Source: an uncultured Bacteroidales bacterium (GTDB taxonomy: Bacteria > Bacteroidota > Bacteroidia > Bacteroidales > Marinilabiliaceae). Taken from it: a stretch of 31,786 nt of DNA. Positions 16,101 to 28,100 of the stretch are shown piece after piece. The stretch's first letter is position 1; each line of letters starts with the position of its first letter. The notes beneath the pieces were generated by a model, which searched no databases, was not told where the DNA came from, and was given only the letters and a program-made list of their open reading frames with translations. The stretch is taken from contig CAKUVM010000018.1 in the NCBI GenBank assembly GCA_934699135.1, positions 1 through 31,786 of the forward strand, in the 5' to 3' direction. The translations under genes were made by a program, and so were the position numbers.

Positions 16101-19100
16101 ACGGACACTCAAGATAGTTCACGGTCCAGACGAGGACGTTGTTGCCCATGCCGAGATCCCTGATAATGGTGTGCGGGTCGTTAGAGTCCTCGAAGCTGCC
16201 GCGGCCTTGACCCGCAGCGATGCTCCAGAGACCCACGCCAGGCGCAGGGTTGTTGGCACCGAGCCTTACAGTGTCTACGCAGAGAGGCGCGACGCTGCCG
16301 GCCACAGCCTGTATGAAGATGTTGTTGAGCACAGTCTCGTCGGTGGAGCGGCAGACGTGCTCGCCTGTGCCGTTCTCAATGACCCAACGGAACCTGTTCA
16401 TGCCGAAGGCCAGACCGTTGACCGTAAGGTTCTGGTTGTCGGTGCCATCGCCTCGGCGCAACTCAACCCTGTCGGTAAGGACGTTGGCCATCTTCTCTGA
16501 GTAGGTGTCGTCAACATTGCGAGCCTGCTCGGCGAGGAGCGTGCCGGCGTTGCCCTTGACGTCGGTGCCATAGAGTGCTATGGTGACGTAGTCAATCTTG
16601 ACATAGGTGCCGGACTTTATAATGCTGACGCTGCGATTCTCGGTGCGCGCGTCGAGTTTCTCGACGCGGCTCACTCCCGCAGTATCCTCAACATTGTGGT
16701 AATAGTCGTCCTTCGCGGGATCGTACCAGAAGAAGAGCGAGCCGTCATTCTTGTAGTGGTAATAGTACTTTTTGCCATTCTCCACCACATAGGTTACTTT
16801 GCTCTCGTTGAACCTCTTGCCGTCGGAGCGGACTTCCTGGAACATGAGAGTCTTCATATCGTTGCCGTTCTCATCTTTCTTGACGAACTGACCGGAACCC
16901 TCGACAAGCTCCCAGTAAGCCTTGGTGTAGTACATGGGCTTGTTGCCAGAGAGGACGCTGTTAGAGCCGCAGACTGTGAGCGGGTCGTCTGGCCCTGCGT
17001 CAGACTCGGTGGGCGCATTGTTCTGTACGAGAACCTCATCCCTTGTGGTACACTCACCGCCGCGGGAGGTAGAGATCTCCCAGACGAGGGTGTTGATGCC
17101 AGGCGCAAGGTCGTAGGCATGGTTGCCGTTGAACTTGCCTGAGCCACCGGCCGCCACGCGCCATGCGCCAGTTCCGTAGGTGGGCGAGTTCGGGTTGAGG
17201 TCGATGGTTCCATCGCAAGTGAAGAGCGTGTCGCACTTGTTGTTGACACCGCAGGCCCAAGCGTCATCGGCCCTGTCGTTGAAGACGTTGAGGGTGTCGG
17301 CACTAGAGCATACACCGTTGGATATGGTGTAGAGGAACGTGTTCATACCCTGCTTGAGTCCCACGGCCGCCGGGTTGCGCGAGTAGTGCGCCAGCTTTGC
17401 CTCGCGGGCCTTGTACTCATCGTAGGCCTGTTTCTCGGCCGCCGAGCACTTGTCGGGATAACCAGCAGGCATAGGCATGAAGGAGAACGTCTCCTTGGCG
17501 TCCTTGCTCTCAAGCGTTGGCTTGCCATCAGCGCCGAGCATGATTGGCTCGGAATCCTTGTTGAGCAAGAAGTCGCCCGAACCAGATATGAGCGTCCAGT
17601 CATGGATGGTGGCGTTGGTGATGGTCTTGCCATTGACCTCGTAGGTGTAGGTCCCGACCTTGACGTCGTTGCCCTGTACAGTGATGGAGTCAGCACAGAT
17701 GGACTGCATGCCAGTGCGGTCGTTGCCAGCATAGGCGTCCGTCACGCTCATATTCCATATCTGTATGGTGTCTGACGTCGCTCCACTGTTGTAGTTGATA
17801 GTCCAGCGGAGTGTGTTCCTACCCTTCTGGAGGCCAGAGACAGTGGTGGCCGCCTCGCGCGGGTTGGCGAAGGTGCCGGAGCCATAGACAACAGACCACT
17901 GACCCACGCCGTTGAACGGACCGTTGGCATGGAGGTCATAGGTGTCTCCACAGAGGTTGTAGACATCCTCACCCGCATCGGCATCGGTGGTCTGGCCGTT
18001 ATCGACAGTGTAAGTGCCTACGACACGGCAGCCGTTGTTGACAACGACCCACTTGAATGTGGAGCGTCCGAGGCTAAGATTTGTGAGGCGCGTAGTGACG
18101 CTGTTGGGGCTCTCGATGGAGCCGCCACCGACTCCAAGCTCCCAGTGTCCTATGCCGTAGCCGTCTTTAGGAGCGGCACCCGTTATCTCGGTGGCATTGG
18201 AGTGGTCGGAGCTGAGAATCTTCTTGTAGCCGCCGCTGATCCACTGGATGCTGTCGCCCGAGACTGTGGCCACCGTCTCATCGGCGAGCTGCGGAGTGTT
18301 GTTGGTCACGCAGACGGTATCGACAGACGTACAGCCGCGATAGGTGACGGCCCAGACGTATTGGTTGCGACCCGGGTTGACACCACCGACCCATGCCCTC
18401 GGATTGGAGAGGTCATCGGCAGAGAGGTTGAACGTGGAGCCGGAGACGGCCTTCCACTCACACTTGCCGAAGCCAGTGGTGCGGGCGTGGAGCTGTACGG
18501 ACGACGTACAGATGGACGTGTCGTTGCCAGCGTTGACGTCGATAGAGTAGTTGTTGATGACAACGGTGTCGGAGCTGGAGCAGCCACCCTCTTTGGATGA
18601 TATGGTCCAGACGAAGACGTTCTCGCCGCGCTCAACGCTACGCACCTTGGTGAACGGCAGCGCGTCAACGGGGCTGGAGACCCAGATGTTGTTGCCGTCC
18701 TTATCCTTCTTGTAGATCGGCTCACCATAGGCGTCGAGCCTTGGCTTGCCGTTGGCGTCGAGTTCATAGTCGTAGTGGCCGAACTCGCCGTAGCCCTTGA
18801 CGATGGACCAGCGTCCGGACTCGTAGTCAGTGTTGACGTTCTTCTTGACGCGGAGGTCTTTCTCATCTCCATCGCAGATGATCATGCTGCGCTCGGTGAC
18901 AGTGGCGTCATCAACCTTATTGTTGGTGATGGTGACGCTGTCGACACTCATGCAGCCCTCGACATCGACGACCCACCAGAACGTCTGCTGGCCGTGAGCA
19001 AGATCCGTCACACGCGCGGTGGAGCTGTAGGCATTGTCAATGATGCCCGTGCCTGTTATCCTCTTAACATCGCTCGCCGGGTTGTAGTTGTGCCAGCTAG

Positions 19101-22100
19101 ACACAGCGCCCGCCGGGATGTCAGTCGTAGAGGCGTTGAAGGTGAAGGTGCCATCGCACGTGGAGCCGTCTTTACCCGCGTCAAGGACGAGCTTGCCGTA
19201 GTAAAGGTTGAGTGCCACGGTCTTGGAGCAATTGCCATTGCGGACAACGTAGTTGATGACGTTGTCTCCCCACGTGAGGCCATTGAGCTCAAGGTCGGCG
19301 GCGGTGAGGTCGGTCGTGCTGAACGTGCCGCCACCCGTCACTTGCTGCCACTCGGCCGTTTGGCTAGCCCCAAACACTGCGTCGGAGTTGCCCTTGGCCA
19401 TATTTGTCGGGTCAATGAAGTGGGCACCGTGGAGCTTAACATCCGGCGAGCATACGGTGAGGCGATACCAGCCGTTGTTCTCGTCATAGGTCAGTCGGCC
19501 ATCGCGGCGCGCTCCATCGTAGACCACGCTCGTCTTGCCGCCATTGCCGTCGTTGTTGTAATCGACTGTTATGACTGGGAAGTCGGGCTCATTGTTCGTG
19601 ATGGTGAACTCCGCGTAAGTCGGGCAAGTGTTCGCCATGACAGTCCATCGGAGCGTGAGGTCACCCTTGTTCATATTTCGGATGACGGTGTGAGGGTTCG
19701 AAGCGTCATCTATAACGACACCCTCGCCACGCTTGCCTTCGACAGTCCACAAACCAGAGTATGTGATGCCATCAACGCTGCTTGGCAGGTCTGAGGCATG
19801 AATCTCGGCTATGCCGTCGCAAATGATGGTGGTGGCAGGAGCCGCCGTGACGTTGACGTCGAGGTTGCGTATCACTACCTCATCGGAAGCCAAGCAGCCA
19901 GTGGCAGTGTTTTCGACAGTCCAACGATAGACGTTCTTGTCTTGCGTCAGCGATGAATTCTTGACCGTTACATCTTGACCAACAAGAGAGCGCGAGCCGT
20001 CGGCGAAAGTGGAGCCGCCACCGATGACCTCCCACGTGCCGACATAATCGGCACCGAGAGCCGCGAGCTGAGTGTTGGGCTTGATGACGAGATCTGCCTT
20101 GTCATATGCAGGGCAGTAGGTCATGTCCTTGCCCGCATCTACCTTAGGTTTGGCGTTGATGGTCACGGCCAACGGGTCGGACCACTCTCCATCTCCGCAC
20201 TTATTCTTGGCGCGGACTAAGATCTCGCCCTTGAGAGGCGTGACAAACTCCTCAACATCGACCTGGATGCTGCTGGTGCCGGCGCCATTGACAATGCGCA
20301 TTCCGCTAGGCAGGCTCCACTCATACTCAGAAGCATAGAGAATCTGATCGATTGAGAAGCTTATGCCCTGTTCACCCTGACAGAAGTTGACCTTACCCCC
20401 CGAGCCGAAAGCGTTGCCGGCACTGTGGATGGTGCGCAACTCATTGCCTGTCGCGTCTTTGGAGAACTTGGGCAAATAGTTCGCAGAGACGAGCATGGTG
20501 AGAGGTTCACTCTCGTTGCAGTCGTTTAGAGCCTGCACGGAGATCTCACCGTTGTCAAACTCCTTACCTACCCTGATGGATATGGTGTTGGAACCCTGAC
20601 CAGTCACGATGGTGAGGCCATTCTCCTGACCCTCGTTTGGCACAGTCCACTTGTAGCCTGTGGCAGCGGCCACCTTAGGCGTTGTGTAGACGATGCCGGA
20701 CGCGCCTTGGCATACAAGATCCTCACCCTCGATGGCCTGCGGCCTGGTGGCCCTCTCCTTGACGAAGATGGTCACAACGTCTTGGTACGCATTGGCCGCA
20801 TTGGGTTTGCAAGCCTTATCGTCCACGATGCCACTGATGTGGTACTCTGTGGTCTGGGTGGGCTTGACCGTCTGCTCAATGAGTACCGAGCCGTCGGGCT
20901 GAGGCGTGCCGGACTGCGCAGTGATGGTGTTGACCACCCTGCGGCCGTCGGGCTCGTCATAGTAGTATGTGATGGTGTATGGCGCAGTGCCATTGATCAC
21001 GTTGAACTTGAGCTTCGCCGTCTCACCCTCGCAGATGGTGGTGGAACCCGTCATGACGACACTGGGCAGGCTGTTGACGCTCACCTCTGCCGCACCCCTC
21101 ATGTCTCCAAGAGCAGCACTTGCGGAGCAGTTCTTGTCGGTTATGGAGAGCAGTGTGAGCCGCGTGAACGCGCCAGCCAGCGTAGCCTCGCGAGGCGTGT
21201 AGGTGTAGGTGTAGGGAGTCTCTGCCACAGTCAGGGTCTCCTCGATCTGGCCGTCGGTGACGGTGACGTACCAAGGCGCAGATGTGCCGTCGGATGGCGT
21301 GAGGTCTATCGTTGCCTCAACGGAGCCGCCGAGGCAGATTTCGCTGTCGCCATGGATGTAGCCCGTCGGACGCGGACGATATTCCACCATGGTGGCGTCG
21401 GAATCGAACGTTCCGCGGCCACAGGCTGCGTCATCCTCGTAGACGCTGACAATGCGATAAGATGTCGTTGCAGACCTCTTGACACGGAAGACATATGGAC
21501 TCTCAGTCACCGTATGGATGATCTCCGTGGAAGTGTTGGCATCAACATCGGCCGCATTGTAGTCGGTCGGCGTGCCATCGAGATCATTCTCGCGGACGAC
21601 AACCTTGAGCGGCCTTGTCGCCAAATTGCTGCCCCAATTGGAGACGACAAGCTTGAGCTCCACCTCGTCATCGGCGCAGGCGTAGAAATCCTTATCGGTG
21701 CTGACCTTGCTGAGAGCCACGTAGGCCTCCGGCTGATGGATGACGATGGTGTCTGACAGCCAGCAATCGTCATTGAAGTCGAAGTTGTTGTCGGGGGCAT
21801 AGGTGTAGCTGCCGCTAGCCCCATTAGGAGTCCACGTTGCCACGGCGCCGCCGTCTATGACCTTGACGAAGTAGGTGCCAGCATGGAGACCCGTGTAGGT
21901 CTTCGAGGTCACGTTGCCAGTCGTGGTGAGACCGTTGGAGCCAGATGAGGCCTCGTCATTGTAACCGTCAGGACCTGTGACGATGACCTTGTAGCTGTTG
22001 AGCGGCTTGACGCCCGCTCCATCGGTCACATTGGTTCCGCCCTTGACAGCGAGGGTGAACTCGCCCGTCTTGGCGTCATAGCACTTGACGTCGAGGCCGC

Positions 22101-25100
22101 GCTGCTTGATGAGCTGAAGAGCGTCAGGCTCAATGATGGTGACGGTCTGGGTGCCGAAGCTTACGCCGTTGGCATCGGTGACATCTACCGTGTAGTAGCC
22201 AGCCTTCAGGCCTGTTACGTTGAGCGAGCTCTTGTTGAACGCCTCCTTAATGAGCGCGCCCTCGCCGTTGCGGCACTGGATGGTGTAGGGAACCACGCCG
22301 CCGTGGACATCGACATCGATGGTGCCATTGTCAGCACCCTTGCATGGGCCGACATTAGAATACTTGATCTTGACATCGAGCTTCTCGCCAGGCTCGGAGA
22401 TGTGGATGTTCTCCACTGACACCTGACACTTGTTCTCATCGTTGACAACCACCGTGTAGTCACCAGCCGTGAGGTTGGTGATGTGGCTGCGGTTGCTAGC
22501 ATCTGGAGTGAAGACAAAGCCAGCATCGCCGACCTTGCTCCATGTGTAGGAGTAGGCTCCCGTGCCACCCTCTACGCGCACGGTTATCTCACCGTCGCTA
22601 CCGTCCTTGGCCTTGACGTTGACAACATCGTCAGACGCCACGGAGGCCACGAGAGTGTATTTAGGCTCTGCCACCTTGATGTCCCTAGAGGTTATCTGGC
22701 AACCGACATTGTCGGTCACGGTCACCTTGTAAGAGCCGGCGCTCAGGTTGGAGATGACGTTGCTGTTGCCGAAGGCGTTGCCGTCTCCGCTCCAAGAGTA
22801 GATGTAGGAGCCCTCACCCGTCACGGGGTCTACGCTCACAGGTGCGCCGCCCGATACGTGAACCTTGATGGTTCCGTAATTGAGGGCAGGATCGGAGCCT
22901 GTCTTGTCCTTACACTTGACATCCTCGACCGTGATGTTGTCAATTATGAGTTCCTCATCAGAGCCGCCGACGGTGTAGTTCTCGGTCACTTGACAACCAT
23001 AGACTCTATCGGTTATGGTGACGGTGTACTGGCCTCTCGTCAGGCCGCTTTGGTTGCGCTGCGTAGGCATGAGGCCATCGGCAGTGCCAATCCAGAGGAA
23101 GTCATACTTTCCAGAGCCGCCAACGATGTTGGCCAGGTCTATCGCGCCATCGGAGCCACCGACGCACTTGACATCGGTTATCTTCGGGTCTACGCGAATC
23201 TCGCGGGCCTTGGGCACAACAATATTTTCGATGACCCTCTTGCAGCCAGTCCCCGCCACGCTGTCATAGTCGGCAGACATGACAGTGAAGGTGTAGGTTC
23301 CGGCCTTGAGGCCAACCTGGTTGGCGCTATTGACGCTTAAGCCAGCCCCGTCGGTGGTTGCCCACTCGAACTTGTATGGGGTCTTGCCGCCAGAGATGCT
23401 GACGGAGATGGTGCCATCCATCTTACCATCGCAGGTCTCTGAAGTTATGTTGTCAACAGCGGCCTTGATTGGCGTTTGGAACTCGTAGCTCTTAGTGAGC
23501 GTGCAGGAGTTGTGACCCGCAGCCGCATCTGTTACCGTTACTCGGTAGAGGCCAGAGTAGCTGCTAGTCAGGCCATTGTAGCCCAAGGCATTGCCATCGG
23601 CATCGGAGCTTACGACATTGTCTGGCGCAATGGCCTCACCACTCCAGACCACACTGTACTTGGGTGTGGCCTTGGTGAGCTGGCCGTTGGCCGGATCGAC
23701 AGTCCAACCCCAGCCGCCGGCAAGGTTCTCAATCTTGAGTTCGCCGCCAACTCCGTCACAGTCTACGTCGGCAACCATGTTGAGATCGAACGTGATCTCG
23801 TCTGGCTCCTTGACGTCGAAGGTCTTAGTGGCCTTGCAGCCATTGTTGTCCATAACGGAGACGGTGTAGGTTCCCTTGGCCAGTTTAGAGATGGTTGCCG
23901 TGGACTGGTCGGCAAGACCCCAGTCATAGGAGAATGGAGCCACGCCACCAGTCACAGTGATGGCCACTTGGCCGTCTCCCGCCGCGAAGCAAGAGAGGTG
24001 CGTGACAGAACCTGTGATGTCGAGAGCCTCGGGCTGGGTCACCTCGAAGGTGTCAACCACGAACGTGGGCTCTGCGGCGGACTTGGCGAATTCGGGAGCT
24101 AGGTTCTTATCCGTGACTCGGAGCACGTATTTGCCTGCCTTGAGGTTGGAGATCTGCGGCTGATCGGCATCGTGGATATTTACGGCGTTGCCATCGGCAT
24201 CCGTGCCAGTCCAGAGGTAAGCGTAGGAGCCAGAACCGCCGGTGACATTGGCCGCAACAGCGCCACCATCGCCACCATTACAGATGACGTGGGTGATTTG
24301 CGCCGTGAGGGCGAGCGGGTATGCCACGGTGAGGCTGTCAGAGACCCTGCAGTTATGGGCGTCGCGGATGGTGAGCTTATACTGGCCACCCTTGTCGGCC
24401 TTGAGAGTCTTGACTATGACACCGCCGGAGGCAGACTTGTCAGACCACCTCATATCTGAAGCGGAGCCCGTGGTGTACCATACGTATCCGCCCGCGCCGC
24501 CAGAAACGGTGGCCGTGACCTCGTGCATATAATAACCTGGGTCGTCAACATTGGCGGCCACGGTCTGGTCAGAGAGCTTGACGCTTATCGCGGCAGGCGC
24601 GGCTGGCACGGTGACATCGGTCGTGACTTGGCAGCCCGTGGCCGCATCGGTCATGACAAGGTTGTAGCTGCCACTCGCGAGCCCCGTGAGGTCGCGCTCG
24701 GTGGAGTTGAAAGCGTTGCTGCCGGTCCAGAGGAATGAGAGCTGGCTCTCATCGTCAATGCCGATGATCTTCTTGATGAAGACAGCTCCATCCTTGGCAT
24801 CGTAGCACTGCTCGGCCTGGGCCGTGAGCTCGACACGGATGTCGTGGACGAAGTCGAGGTGGAACTCTTTCTCCGTCTTGCAGAAGCCAGTGGCGGCATC
24901 GCCCCTACCCTCGTCGGTCACGGTGACCTTGTAATCACCGGCCGTGAGGGCCGTGACGTTCATATCGGACTTGATGTCATCCGACAGGTCTTGCCAGTTG
25001 CCGTCGGAGTCCTTCATCTGCCAGAGGTAAGAGACTTTGCCGGCATTGCCAGAGACCGTGAGGCTTATGCGACCGTCATTGAGGCCATCGCACGTCGGGT

Positions 25101-28100
25101 CGGTCACCTCACCCTCCACATGTACGTTGGAGAGGACTATTGTCTCAGTCCTCTGACAGCTGTTGACATCCGTAGAGTTGAGATCCTTGACCGTGAGAAC
25201 GTAAGTGCCCTCCTGAAGGTCGGCGAGAGAATATACTCCGCCATTTAGATCGATGCGCATCTTGGGATCGGCGGCACCGTAGCTCCAGCTGCCAAGCGAG
25301 TTGGTAGAGTTAGACGGGCCGGTGATCACGATGTCGTACTCCGGCTCCGGGATGTCGACCCAAGAGGTTCCGGTGAGCTTCTTGGTCATGCCGCCAGCTA
25401 ACTTGAACTCGATCTTGCCATCGGCGTTGTTGCAATCGATGGAGCTCACGAGATCCTCGATCTTGAGTTCATCGGGCTGAGCGATCGAGATGGGGTTGGT
25501 GACGTTGTTAGCGTCGTTCGGCACAGCTAAGCAGCTATTTGCATCGACAACCTCCATGATGTAGCTACCCTGTGGGAGCGCGGAGAATGTGACAGTGCTA
25601 GAGCTCAGGGTGCGGACATCCTTGTCGAGAGGCGACGCAGTGTTGTAGAGCGAGACGGTATATGGCTTGGCACCACCCGTGACGCGTGCCGTTATCTGGC
25701 CGCTGTTGTCGGCGTTGCATGTGGTGACATCATAGACCGTAGCCCTTACGTCAATCCGATCCGGCTCATCGACAATGAAGTCTTGCGAGACCTCGCAGGT
25801 GCCGGCTACGCCACTAAGCGTGGTGGCAGCATCGGCATTGTCTCTCGTGACGGTGAGCGTGTAGAGGCCTGCACGGAGGTCGGTGAGCTTGCTGCTCCTG
25901 TTGCCCTCAATCTGCGCCTGATAGTCGGCAAGGTCCTGACCTGCAAGACCAGAGACGCTCTTGGCCTCCCACATGTAGTCCGGCTTGGCGGCGCCAGAGA
26001 CGGACACCTCAATGAAGCCAGTATTGTCTCCATGACACAGCACGTCCGTCTTGGCGAGCTGCTTGATTGCGATGGGCACGTACTCCTCAACGTCTACAAA
26101 CTGCGTGAGCTGACAGCCTTTAGCGTCGGTCACGGTGAAGTTGTAGCGGTTGATGTCCAGTCCATCGAAGAGGAACTCGAACGACTTGGAGTTCTGAAGT
26201 TTGGTGTTGGCAACCTTGGAGGCGTCGGAGGTGACGGCCTCATAGGTGGCGTGTTTCTCATCGTTGTTGCACTTGACCAGGTAGTAGCCCTTGGTGGCAT
26301 CGGCAGCGTCGGCATCGAAGAGCGTTCCGCCGTTAACCATGACGAGCGCCTTGGCGTTGCCGTCTCCCGCGCAGCCCTTGTCAACCTGAAGGATGGACCA
26401 AGAGAGCGGGCTGCCAGGCTGCTCCACATCGACAGACCTTGTCTCTGAGGCACCGGCCGCGTCGGTGATGACCACAGTGTAGTGACCTGCGGCGAGACCG
26501 CGCTTGCGGAACGTGCCGCCCGCAAACTCGGTGGTCTCAACCTGGCCGTTAATGGCTATGGTGTAGTTCGGATGGCCGCTAGCGAAAGTGACCTTGATGA
26601 CGCCCGTCTGCTCCCCGAAGCAAGCCACATGAGTCTCAGTCTCGACATCGACGCTAAGCGCGCCGGCATCGGTGATGGACACAGAGTAGCCCTTGGAGCA
26701 GCCGTTCGCATCTGCCACATTGAAGTGATAGGTGCCCGCAGCAAGGCCTGTTGCCGTAAACTGGTCAGGGAACGTGAGGGCGGCTCCCGCATCGTCTGTC
26801 CAAGTGATGACGTAGGGCCTTGTGCCGCCGTCAACGTTGGTGATGCGGATCTCGCCCGTGCTCTCGCCCTTCTTGATTATGTGAGTCTCCTCGTGAGAGA
26901 CTGTGATATCATCGGGCTGGAGAATCTCGTAGTCGCCTGTTACAGAGCAGCCGAACTTGTCGGTTACCGTGAGATGGTATTTGCCAGCAGGGAGGTTGGC
27001 CGCCGCAGAAGCCTGAATCAACGTGCCGGCAGGGTCATACTTAACCGTCTGGTTCGCACCATCGTGGTTCCATGCGTATTTGAAGTAGTCACCATTTGCG
27101 ACATCCTCGAACGGAGTGCCGCCCACAACGCCGACCTCGATTTGGCCAAGAGCATTGTCATAGCACTTATTGTCGGTAATGGTCGGGGTGCTGAGAGCCA
27201 GAAGCTTCTGCGAGCCCTCAATGCGTGCGGAAGCCGTGGTTACGCACTGGTTGTCAAGATCCACAACCGTCACTTGATAGTTGCCACGGCTGAGTGCCTT
27301 CTGATTCTGCTGGCCAGGCACAAGACCTTGGCCGTCTCCGAACCAACGGAACTCATAGTTGCCAGAGCCACCGCTCACGGTGACGTTGATCTGGCCATCC
27401 TTGCTGCCCACGCAGGTCTCCTGACCATCGGTGGCGTTGGCAATGAGCGTGACATCTTCAACGACACGGTATGGGCCGCCAACGACAGCGCACTTGACGG
27501 GCGCGGCATCGTGGCTGACCTTGCTGTCATCGGTCACGGTGACGAAGTAGTAGGCCGCCTGGAGGCCAGCCTGATAGGCCCCGTTCTTATTGTTGAGGCC
27601 ACTGTTCTCTATGGCATCGCCAACTGGGTTACCGTCCTTATCCACAGAGGCATAGGCCATCCAAGAGTAGGAGTAGGAGCCTGAACCGCCACTCACGGCA
27701 ATGGAGACAGAACCCTCATGGGCGCCCGAGCAACGGTTGGGCTCAATCTTGGTCTGAGTCTCATCTATCGCCATAGGCTGTGTGAAGGTGTATTGCTGCG
27801 AAGCAAAGCACGTGGCACTCTGGCGGATGGTGACGGTATGGGTGCCAGAGTAGAGGTCGGACTTGGAGAGGATGTCTCTGCCTGTCGCGGCAGCCGGGCC
27901 AGTCCAGAGGATGGACTGGTAGTCTGCCCCCGCCACCCAACTGGGCACATTACCATCGACATCTAGGATCTGGAGACCACCGTTCTGGCCTTCGCAATCG
28001 ACATCTGTCGTGAGTTTGAGCGAGAACTTGATATTGGTAGGCTCCACGATGGTGAAGTCTTTCTCCTTGACGCAGCCGTTGGCATCAGAGACGGACACAT

